From: an uncultured Clostridia bacterium
Lineage (GTDB): Bacteria > Bacillota > Clostridia > Christensenellales > UBA1242
DNA: 9,117 nt
Assembly: GCA_900554955.1 (NCBI GenBank)
Contig: USJH01000033.1
Location: 1-9,117, forward strand
Reading direction: 5' to 3'
Part shown: one piece after another, positions 1-5,205 of the stretch
Layout of the letters: every line of letters starts with the position of its first letter
Numbering within the stretch: the stretch's first letter is position 1
Made by a program: the position numbers and the translations under genes
Notes under the pieces: generated by a model
Databases searched by the model: none
What the model was told of the DNA's origin: nothing
The model's input: the letters and a program-made list of their open reading frames with translations, nothing else

Positions 1-657
1 AAAACAATAAATATTCATAAAAAACGCAAAACTGTATGCATTTTTGCAATTATTTTTGTTATTTTTGCGTTTTTTATTATGTATATTAAATTTCTTGTGA
101 CTCCACTTATGGTTGACATAAGTTCTTCACAAATAAAGGTTTATGGTGCAAAGTCAATGAACTATGCAATCACCGAAACAATGAATCAAAACATATCATA
201 TGACGACCTTATAAACATTGTTACAGACAGCTCTGGAAAGATTGGAATGATTCAGGCGAACACTGTTAAAATCAACAATGTATCAATGATGATTGAAAGA
301 ATAACACTTGCTCATTTGCTTGATTCTTCTAGAAATCCAATTTCAATTCCACTTGGGGCTTTCACTGGAATTTCTATTTTTTCTGGTATGGGTCCACCGG
401 TAAAAATAGACATTTATCCATATGGCGAAGTGACTTGTAGGTTTCTTTCTCAATTTATCAGTGCTGGCATTAACCAAACTCAGCACAAAATTTATGTTGA
501 CATTAAAGCAAAAGTGAATGTTGTTTTGCCTTTTAAAACATTAACCATTCCAATGGAGAATGAGGTTCTTGTTTGTGAAAGTGTTATTATTGGAGAAATT
601 CCTGAAACATATTTAAAGGCAAACACACTTTCAGACATGGTGAATTTGATTCCATAA
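1..657 (+). CDS. yunB: YunB-family sporulation protein, 5'-truncated by the window edge
   Basis: The frame is open from base 1 and gives 218 residues before TAA. The first in-frame ATG (base 79) is not a credible start because it falls at the end of a membrane segment. The codons before it encode a basic stretch (KKRK, residues 7-10) followed by a hydrophobic helix (about 12-29), so the true start lies upstream of the window. The rest is a soluble, presumably extracytoplasmic domain with family-type stretches: YDDLINIV, a MIQANTVKIN block, IPLGAFTG (about 116-123), a GPP-containing segment, SAGINQTQH (about 154-162) and ETYLKANTL near the C-terminus. In Bacillus subtilis, YunB is a mother-cell sigma-E-regulated protein needed for normal sporulation; its biochemical role is not known. 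The family match is from recognition of the sequence pattern, not a search. No strong terminator follows; only an AT-only inverted repeat (677-691) lies downstream. Its presence suggests the organism sporulates or descends from a spore former. Confidence 0.85.
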   Translation, partial: KTINIHKKRKTVCIFAIIFVIFAFFIMYIKFLVTPLMVDISSSQIKVYGAKSMNYAITETMNQNISYDDLINIVTDSSGKIGMIQANTVKINNVSMMIERITLAHLLDSSRNPISIPLGAFTGISIFSGMGPPVKIDIYPYGEVTCRFLSQFISAGINQTQHKIYVDIKAKVNVVLPFKTLTIPMENEVLVCESVIIGEIPETYLKANTLSDMVNLIP

Positions 658-692
658 TTTGTTGTTTTTTTTGTGGTTTAATATCATTAAAT

Positions 693-722
693 TTTACATT
701 GTCTTGACTTTTATGCTAAATT
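693..722 (+). promoter_or_regulatory. Probable promoter of nifZ-thiI (extended -10)
   Basis: TTTACA (693-698) is followed after 18 bases by TAAATT (717-722), which is preceded by TGC (714-716), an extended -10. A start near 729 would give a leader of about 20 bases, like the argS promoter in this window. A competing -35, TTGACT (704-709), lies only 14 bases from TACTAT (724-729), which is short for a sigma-A promoter. The -35 assignment is therefore uncertain. Confidence 0.5.
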
Positions 723-737
723 TTACTATCCTTAAAC

Positions 738-745
738 AGGAAGGA
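738..745 (+). promoter_or_regulatory. Ribosome binding site of nifZ
   Basis: AGGAAGGA lies four bases before the ATG at 750. A nearly identical AAGGAAGGA precedes the metal repressor gene, which supports this as the strong Shine-Dalgarno form in this genome. Confidence 0.8.
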
Positions 746-749
746 AAAT

Positions 750-1883
750 ATGGAAAGAATTTTTTATTTAGATAATGCGGCAACAACAAAAATGTTTGAC
801 GATGTAAAAGAAAAATCAAGCAAGTTTTTGAATGTTGATTTTTACAATCCATCTGCGGTTTATAAACAATCGGTTGATGTGAAAAGAGAAGTTGAAAATT
901 CAAGAAACAAACTTTTAGATTTTCTCGGCGGGCTTTCAGATGATAAACTTATTTTCACGGGAAGTGCAACCGAGGCAAATAATATGGTGATTTTTTCGCA
1001 AAGAAATTTTGCGGGCAAAAAATATTTGTTTGGAGCAGGTGAGCACCCATCAGTTAAAGAGTGTGCAAAAGAACTTGAAAAACATGGATATAATGTTTTG
1101 TTTGTTCCACTTGACAAATCTGGAAGAATTGATGAAGAAAAGTATAAACAAATGCTTGACTCAAACGTCGTGTTTGTTTCTGTTCAGCATGTTTCAAATG
1201 AAACAGGTGCTGTGAACAACATTAAGCGTCTTGTTTCACTTGCGAAAAAAGCAAACCCAAATGTGAAGTTTCATAGTGATGGGGTTCAGGCTTTCATGAA
1301 ATTTCCAATTGATGTTCAAGACCTTGGTGTTGATTATTATACAATTTCCGCACACAAAATTGGTGGGGCAAAGGGTGTTGGTGCTCTTTATGTTAAAAAA
1401 GGCTCTAAAATTTCACCAGTTGTGTTTGGTGGTGGACAAGAAGATGGACTTAGAAGTGGAACTGAAAATGTTTTTGGAATTGTAAGTTTCGCTTTAGCGG
1501 CTGAAAAAATGAATGCAGACATGAAACAAAATTTCGAAAAAGTTTCAAAAATGAGAGAAGAACTTCTTTCAGAGCTTTCAAAAGTTGGTGTAAACTATGT
1601 TGTTCATGGTGAAAGTGGAGTTCCTCATACAATGAATATCATGCTTGAAAAATCAATTCGTGGGGAAACACTGGTCCATGCTTTAGAGCGTCGCGGAGTT
1701 TTGCTTTCAACGGGCTCGGCATGTTCGGCAACAAAACATCTTAACAGCACACTTGAAGCAATGGGGGTTCCAAATTCTGAGATATTGGCAAGTGAACGAA
1801 TTTCAATTGGTGCTTATATGGATTTTGATGCAAAGTTGATTGCGAAAATAATTAAAGAAGAAATTGATAAACTTAAAGGATAA
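750..1883 (+). CDS. nifZ: Cysteine desulfurase, NifZ/IscS-like, paired with ThiI
   Basis: A 377-residue PLP-dependent cysteine desulfurase (NifS/IscS family, fold type I). It takes sulfur from L-cysteine as an enzyme persulfide, releasing alanine, and passes it to an acceptor. Visible motifs are LDNAATT near the N-terminus (8-14), GSATEANN (71-78), the PLP-stacking His99 in GEHPSV, SNETG (149-153), HSDGVQ with Asp177 and Gln180, the Schiff-base Lys203 in SAHKIGG, RSGTEN (235-240), and the catalytic loop TGSACSATKH with Cys325. All key residues are present and the length is normal. The start is set by an AGGAAGGA site. The next gene is thiI, four bases downstream. In B. subtilis the desulfurase next to thiI is NifZ, which supplies sulfur to ThiI for tRNA 4-thiouridine, so I infer the same dedicated role. 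No IscU, SufU or IscR gene is nearby, which argues against a general Fe-S operon. By sequence alone it could also be called IscS. Confidence 0.93.
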   Translation: MERIFYLDNAATTKMFDDVKEKSSKFLNVDFYNPSAVYKQSVDVKREVENSRNKLLDFLGGLSDDKLIFTGSATEANNMVIFSQRNFAGKKYLFGAGEHPSVKECAKELEKHGYNVLFVPLDKSGRIDEEKYKQMLDSNVVFVSVQHVSNETGAVNNIKRLVSLAKKANPNVKFHSDGVQAFMKFPIDVQDLGVDYYTISAHKIGGAKGVGALYVKKGSKISPVVFGGGQEDGLRSGTENVFGIVSFALAAEKMNADMKQNFEKVSKMREELLSELSKVGVNYVVHGESGVPHTMNIMLEKSIRGETLVHALERRGVLLSTGSACSATKHLNSTLEAMGVPNSEILASERISIGAYMDFDAKLIAKIIKEEIDKLKG

Positions 1884-1890
1884 ACAAATG
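1875..1890 (+). promoter_or_regulatory. Ribosome binding site that fixes the thiI start
   Basis: AAAGGA (1875-1880), inside the last codons of nifZ, lies seven bases before ATG 1888. The frame stays open further upstream to an ATG at 1864, but the eight extra residues would be encoded within nifZ and do not resemble ThiI. The family N-terminus (MEKLILIRYGEIFLKGKN) begins exactly at 1888, so 1888 is the start. Confidence 0.85.
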
Positions 1891-3057
1891 GAAAAACTTA
1901 TTTTAATTCGATATGGCGAGATTTTTTTGAAAGGTAAAAACCGATGCTTTTTCGAAAACTTGCTTAAAGACAACATTAAAAATGCGATTTCTGACTTTGG
2001 TGCAGAAGTTTATAAGATTCCTGGAAGAATGGTTGTTTCAGGATATAAAGAAACAGATGAAAAGAAAATTATGACTCTTCTTTTGAATCAAGCTGGAATT
2101 TATTCGATTTCTCCAGCAGTCATGATTGAAACTGAAAATGAAAAAATCATTAAACAAGCAATCGAACTTGTAAGCGATGAAGAAGGAACTTTCAAGGTTG
2201 TAACAAACCGTGCAGACAAAAGCTTTTCACCAAACTCAATGGAGTTCAGTCGAATTGTTGGTGGAAGAATTTTGCAGAAAAATCATAACCTTACTGTTGA
2301 TGTAAATAATCCTGAACTTTTAGTTTCAATTGATATTCGTGAAAACGGAAAAACAATGATCTTTACAAAAACATTAATGGGAATTGGAGGAATGCCAGTT
2401 GCTTCTGCAGGGAAAGGACTACTTTTGCTTTCTGGTGGAATTGACAGTCCAGTTGCGGGATATATGATGGCGAAACGTGGAACAAAACTATTTGCTCTTC
2501 ATTTTCATAGCTTTCCATATACAAGCGAACTCGCAAGGCTTAAGGTTGAAGAGCTTGCTTCAAAAATTGCAAGATATAATGCTGGTGACCTTGAAATTTA
2601 TATGTGTTCGATGACTCATATGCAAGAAGCAATAAATAAATTTGCAAACGAAGCTTATAACATTACACTTCTTCGCCGGGCAATGTTTAGAATTGCTGAA
2701 AGGCTTTGCAAAGAAAAAGGTTTTCAGATGATAATTACAGGAGAAAGTCTTGGACAAGTTGCAAGTCAAACAATTGAAAGCATGAGTGTTGTTGGTTCGG
2801 TTGTTCGTGACATTCAGATCATGCGACCACTTGTTGCTTTTGATAAACAAGACACAATTGACATTGCTAGAAAAATTAATACTTTTGACATCTCAATCAA
2901 ACCATATGAAGATTGTTGCACAGTGTTTGTTCCAGACAACCCAGTGACACGTCCAAAGAAGACAAATGTTGAAAGGGAAGAAGCAAAATTTGATGTTGAT
3001 AAAATTGTTGATGAGGCATATCAAACAATTGAAAAAGTTGTTATCAGAGCAAGATAG
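1888..3057 (+). CDS. thiI: tRNA 4-thiouridine synthase ThiI (no rhodanese domain)
   Basis: 389 residues. ThiI adenylates U8 of tRNA with ATP and replaces oxygen with sulfur to make 4-thiouridine, a near-UV sensor. In some bacteria ThiI also supplies sulfur to ThiS for thiamine thiazole synthesis. The order is an N-terminal ferredoxin-like region (IRYGEIFLKGKN at 7-18), a THUMP domain (about 60-165), then a PP-loop ATP pyrophosphatase domain (about 175-389) with the signature SGGIDS (182-187). Further family blocks are HFHSFPYTS (205-213), RRAMFRIAE (263-271), TGESLGQVASQT (284-295) and RPLVAFDK (313-320). Cys343 and Cys344, in EDCCTVFVP, lie where the family has its conserved cysteine. The E. 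coli protein has an extra C-terminal rhodanese domain; this shorter form ends without it, as in Bacillus, where the persulfide comes directly from NifZ. The four-base gap to nifZ fits co-transcription and translational coupling. It ends in TAG, 17 bases before the terminator. Confidence 0.95.
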   Translation: MEKLILIRYGEIFLKGKNRCFFENLLKDNIKNAISDFGAEVYKIPGRMVVSGYKETDEKKIMTLLLNQAGIYSISPAVMIETENEKIIKQAIELVSDEEGTFKVVTNRADKSFSPNSMEFSRIVGGRILQKNHNLTVDVNNPELLVSIDIRENGKTMIFTKTLMGIGGMPVASAGKGLLLLSGGIDSPVAGYMMAKRGTKLFALHFHSFPYTSELARLKVEELASKIARYNAGDLEIYMCSMTHMQEAINKFANEAYNITLLRRAMFRIAERLCKEKGFQMIITGESLGQVASQTIESMSVVGSVVRDIQIMRPLVAFDKQDTIDIARKINTFDISIKPYEDCCTVFVPDNPVTRPKKTNVEREEAKFDVDKIVDEAYQTIEKVVIRAR

Positions 3058-3074
3058 AAAGATAAGAAAAAAAC

Positions 3075-3102
3075 AAAAAAGACCGCAATTTGCGGTCTTT
3101 TT
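3075..3102. terminator. Bidirectional intrinsic terminator between thiI and the glycosyltransferase gene
   Basis: AGACCGC (3080-3086) pairs with GCGGTCT (3092-3098) around a five-base loop; the inner bases can extend the pairing. The stem is flanked by an A run (3075-3080) on the left and a T run (3098-3102) on the right, giving a U tract on both strands. It sits between the thiI stop (3057) and the convergent gene's stop (3119), so it can end both transcripts. Confidence 0.92.
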
Positions 3103-3118
3103 ATACGATTTTTCACTT

Positions 3119-4489
3119 TTATTTGAAGATTTTTGCGTTTTTTATTGCGGTTAGCTTTGCTTGTTTATTTTTGTTTTGTTTAATGAGATATTCATATCTT
3201 TCTGCAACAATTTCAGAAACTTGCTTCCATGTGATAAACAAATCGCGGTTGGCATTTTCGCCAATTTCTTTAAGCAGTTTTTCGTTTTCCGTAAGGCTTA
3301 CAATTTTGTCTGCAAAAGCATCAACATCGTTTTTGGCGGTAAAGCCGTTCACATTGTTTGTTATGGTTGTTGCAGTTACAGTGTTTTCTATAAACAAAGT
3401 TGGGGTGTTAAAAGTTGCAGCTTCAATTTGAACCAAAGAAGATGTGTCGTATAAAGAAGGAAAAACAAACAAGTCAGAAAGAGCAAAGATGGTTGCAAGC
3501 TCTGTTCGGTCTGAAATTTTGCCAGTGAAAATTGTGTGGCTTGAAAGGTCGTTTTTCTTGATGAGAGATTTAAGCTCTCTTTCATCTGGGCCATTTCCAA
3601 CAAATAACATTTTAAAGTTTGGATTTTTTTCTTTAACTTTTGCAAGCACATTTGCAATAAAGAAAATATTTTTTTGTTCAACAAGTCTGCCAACAAACAA
3701 AAGCACTTTATCTGATGGGGAAATGTTATATTTTTCTCTTGCAACGCTGGCAAGCTCTGGAATGTTATTACATTTTTCATAGTCGGTTGCGTTTGGAACA
3801 AAATAAACTTTGCCGTGATAACCATAAGAAATAAGTTCTTTTTTGGTGTTTTCGTGCATTGTCCAAGTTTCGGTGGCTTTGTTAAACACCTTCATAATTT
3901 GTTTTAAAAGATACTTTGTTATTGTTTCGCTTGAAGTGTATTTTATAAAGTCCATTTTATAAAGGCTATGCATTGTCATTACAAGTGGAACTTTTTTCTT
4001 TTTTGCTACCTTTGCTGCATAAGCACCCATATTAAATGGACTATGAGAATGAACAAGGTCAATTTTTAATCTCTTTATTGCTTTGTCAAGGAACCCATCA
4101 ATTTCTGGAAAGGCAAGGTCATAGTTAACGAAGTTGAAATATATGCTTGAAACTCCAATCACAAGATAGTCTTTTTTGATTACAATGTTTTTGTGTTTTG
4201 GAACAATAACCACAATATTATATTTATCTTTTAAAAGCGAAGCATAGTTGTCAAGAACTTTGATAACCCCATCAATGATAGGATAAAATGTATCACAAAA
4301 ATATGCAATTGTAAGTTTGCCATTGTTGTTGAATTCGTCAATTTTATTTAAAATATATTCACGATATTTTCGGTCTTGCAAGTTTTCTTTATCTTTTTTA
4401 AGGGTGGAAATATCAATAAGATTTTTGTTGCTCTTTTCTTGTGATTTCTTTGTTTTTTTAGGTTTTTCAGAAACTGATTTTTCTGTCAT
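3119..4489 (-). CDS. GT4-family glycosyltransferase, probably a lipid or envelope glycosyltransferase
   Basis: 456 residues, two Rossmann-like domains (GT-B fold, GT4 family). Such enzymes move a sugar from a nucleotide-sugar donor to a lipid, glycan or other acceptor on the inner face of the membrane. The N-terminal domain begins at about 58 (LTIAYFCDTFYPIIDGV) and contains HSHSPFNMGAYA (147-158) and MTMHSLYKMDF (171-181). The donor-binding domain has FVPNATDYE (230-238), LLFVGRLVEQKN with Arg268 and Lys273, FVGNGPDERELK (296-307) and FPSLYDTSSLVQIEAA (343-358). The usual E-x7-E donor motif appears here as Asp348-x7-Glu356. The pattern resembles diacylglycerol glucosyltransferases of Firmicutes, but acceptor and sugar cannot be told from sequence. 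There is no signal peptide or clear membrane helix. A Lys/Glu/Ser-rich N-terminal extension of about 55 residues, likely disordered, precedes the catalytic domain, and the C-terminal tail is also Lys-rich; either could help binding to anionic membrane lipid. The start is supported by AGGAG (4498-4502) eight bases before ATG. It is a single-gene unit between two promoter regions. Confidence 0.85.
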   Translation of the reverse strand: MTEKSVSEKPKKTKKSQEKSNKNLIDISTLKKDKENLQDRKYREYILNKIDEFNNNGKLTIAYFCDTFYPIIDGVIKVLDNYASLLKDKYNIVVIVPKHKNIVIKKDYLVIGVSSIYFNFVNYDLAFPEIDGFLDKAIKRLKIDLVHSHSPFNMGAYAAKVAKKKKVPLVMTMHSLYKMDFIKYTSSETITKYLLKQIMKVFNKATETWTMHENTKKELISYGYHGKVYFVPNATDYEKCNNIPELASVAREKYNISPSDKVLLFVGRLVEQKNIFFIANVLAKVKEKNPNFKMLFVGNGPDERELKSLIKKNDLSSHTIFTGKISDRTELATIFALSDLFVFPSLYDTSSLVQIEAATFNTPTLFIENTVTATTITNNVNGFTAKNDVDAFADKIVSLTENEKLLKEIGENANRDLFITWKQVSEIVAERYEYLIKQNKNKQAKLTAIKNAKIFK

Positions 4490-4510
4490 TTGTTTTTCTC
4501 CTGTTTTGTT

Positions 4511-4544
4511 ATGATAGCATAAATAAAATCATTTTTGCAATCAA
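4511..4544 (-). promoter_or_regulatory. Promoter of the glycosyltransferase gene
   Basis: Two overlapping readings on the minus strand are plausible. The first is TTGCAA (4535-4540), 18 bases, then TATCAT (4511-4516) with an upstream TGC (4517-4519), an extended -10 like the others here. The second is TTGATT (4539-4544), 17 bases, then TATGCT (4516-4521). Either gives a leader of about 15-20 bases. The A/T-only tract just upstream (about 4545-4559) could act as an UP element. Confidence 0.6.
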
Positions 4545-4590
4545 TTTAAATTTATAATTGAAAAATGACAAGATTTTCACTGTTTTTGCA

Positions 4591-4612
4591 AATATGAATA
4601 TTTTTTCATATT
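4591..4612. promoter_or_regulatory. Upstream operator for the ArsR/CadC-type repressor (perfect inverted repeat)
   Basis: AATATGAA (4591-4598) and TTCATATT (4605-4612) are perfect reverse complements separated by six bases. The half-site and six-base gap are the same as in the operator inside the promoter at 4633-4652. The centres are 41 bases apart, close to four helical turns, so the two dimers would sit on the same face of DNA. This copy ends 14 bases upstream of the -35 box. Confidence 0.75.
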
Positions 4613-4626
4613 CCGTGTGAAAATGG

Positions 4627-4655
4627 TTGACAATATGAAAATTTGTTCATATACT
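4627..4655 (+). promoter_or_regulatory. Promoter of the metal repressor-ATPase operon
   Basis: TTGACA (4627-4632) is followed after exactly 17 bases by TATACT (4650-4655). The -35 is the consensus and the -10 differs at two positions. Initiation is expected near 4662. The whole spacer is occupied by an inverted repeat, as expected for a promoter shut by a repressor. It is the strongest-looking promoter in the window. Confidence 0.88.
4633..4652. promoter_or_regulatory. Core operator between -35 and -10 (ArsR/SmtB/CadC type)
   Basis: ATATGAA (4633-4639) and TTCATAT (4646-4652) are perfect reverse complements with a six-base gap. This is the TGAA-N6-TTCA arrangement known for SmtB/CzrA-family operators. 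It fills the promoter spacer and overlaps the first three bases of the -10, so a bound dimer would block RNA polymerase. The repressor gene downstream is the obvious ligand, giving autoregulation relieved by metal. Confidence 0.85.
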
Positions 4656-4661
4656 ATTATT

Positions 4662-4834
4662 GTTTATGGAAAAGTAAACAGAAAAGTATTTATCGTCTTG
4701 AAATTGCAAACAAACATTAAAAAGGTTAAAAAAAACTTAACAATACATTGCTTTTTATGTGAAAGTGTTAAAGATTTGTTTGCTTCATAACATATGACAA
4801 AAATCTAGAAATTAATTTGAATAAGGAAGGAAAT
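4662..4834 (+). other. Long 5' leader of the metal operon with nested inverted repeats
   Basis: From the predicted start near 4662 to the repressor ATG is about 173 bases, against about 15-21 for the other promoters here. GCAAACAAA (4706-4714) pairs perfectly with TTTGTTTGC (4775-4783). Inside it TTAACA (4737-4742) pairs with TGTTAA (4766-4771), and ACAT (4745-4748) with ATGT (4757-4760). Together they could form a stacked hairpin ending some 40 bases before the Shine-Dalgarno site. I recognise no known riboswitch or small coding sequence. The pairs are AT-rich, so a chance structure remains possible. Confidence 0.4.
4823..4831 (+). promoter_or_regulatory. Ribosome binding site that fixes the repressor start
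   Basis: AAGGAAGGA lies just before ATG 4835. An in-frame TTG at 4817 would put this Shine-Dalgarno sequence inside the coding region and has no site of its own, so ATG 4835 is preferred. Confidence 0.85.
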
Positions 4835-5194
4835 ATGAAGAAAAATTCATGCGATAGAGAGTGCACAAAGTGCAGTGAGCCATGCTTGTCGCCGAGTTAT
4901 CCAAAAGAAAATCAAATTGAAGAAATAAGCAAACTATTTAAAGTTTTAGGGGAGAAGAACAGACTTCACATTGTATATGCGCTTTCATCTGGTTCGCTTT
5001 GTGTTCATGAAATTGAAAAACTTTTGCAAGTTTCACAATCGCTTGTAAGTCATCAACTTAAAATTTTAAGAGATGCAAAAATCGTTAAAACTTCAAGACG
5101 TGGAAATGAAATTATTTATAGTCTTGATGATAAACACATTGAACTTTTGCTTGAAATTGCAAAATCGCATATTCTGGAAGAAAAGAGCAAATAA
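4835..5194 (+). CDS. cadC: ArsR/SmtB/CadC-family metal-sensing repressor
   Basis: 119 residues, a normal length for this winged-helix dimer family. In the metal-free state such proteins sit on the operator; binding Zn, Cd or Pb lowers DNA affinity and opens the operon. The core runs LFKVLGEKNRLHIVYAL (34-50), then LCVHEIEKLL (55-64), the recognition helix QSLVSHQLKIL (68-78) and the wing RRGNEIIYSL (88-97). Two metal-site types are visible. First, Cys6, Cys10, Cys13 and Cys17 in the N-terminal arm with Cys56 and His58 in helix 3, as in the CadC alpha-3N site (where helix 3 has Cys-x-Cys; here it is Cys-Val-His). Second, a complete helix-5 site, Asp99-x-His101-x10-His112-x2-Glu115, as in SmtB/CzrA. 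CadC of Staphylococcus uses two N-terminal cysteines; four is richer. The ATPase gene follows after 11 bases, and two matching operators lie upstream. The choice between Cd/Pb and Zn as inducer cannot be settled from sequence. Confidence 0.93.
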   Translation: MKKNSCDRECTKCSEPCLSPSYPKENQIEEISKLFKVLGEKNRLHIVYALSSGSLCVHEIEKLLQVSQSLVSHQLKILRDAKIVKTSRRGNEIIYSLDDKHIELLLEIAKSHILEEKSK

Positions 5195-5205
5195 AGAAGG
5201 GAATC

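Noticed and set aside
677..691. Inverted repeat TTTAAT-ATC-ATTAAA after yunB
   Set aside because: The stem is only A-T pairs with a three-base loop and no clear U tract placed after it, so I do not call it a terminator.
1864..1887. Upstream start for thiI at 1864
   Set aside because: It would overlap nifZ and add eight residues unlike ThiI, while ATG 1888 has a well-placed Shine-Dalgarno site and begins with the family N-terminus.
3090..3825. Several plus-strand and alternate-frame open frames opposite the glycosyltransferase gene
   Set aside because: They are low-complexity Phe/Leu/Ser-rich translations antisense to or out of frame with a clear conserved gene, without ribosome binding sites or recognisable domains.
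4541..4561. Inverted repeat TCAATT ... AATTGA upstream of the glycosyltransferase gene
   Set aside because: Short AT-rich arms with a nine-base gap overlapping a probable -35 and UP-like tract; it does not match the metal operator half-site and is likely chance.
4760..4834. A second promoter closer to the repressor gene
   Set aside because: Candidate boxes here are poor matches with wrong spacing, whereas the promoter at 4627-4655 has near-consensus boxes and an embedded operator.
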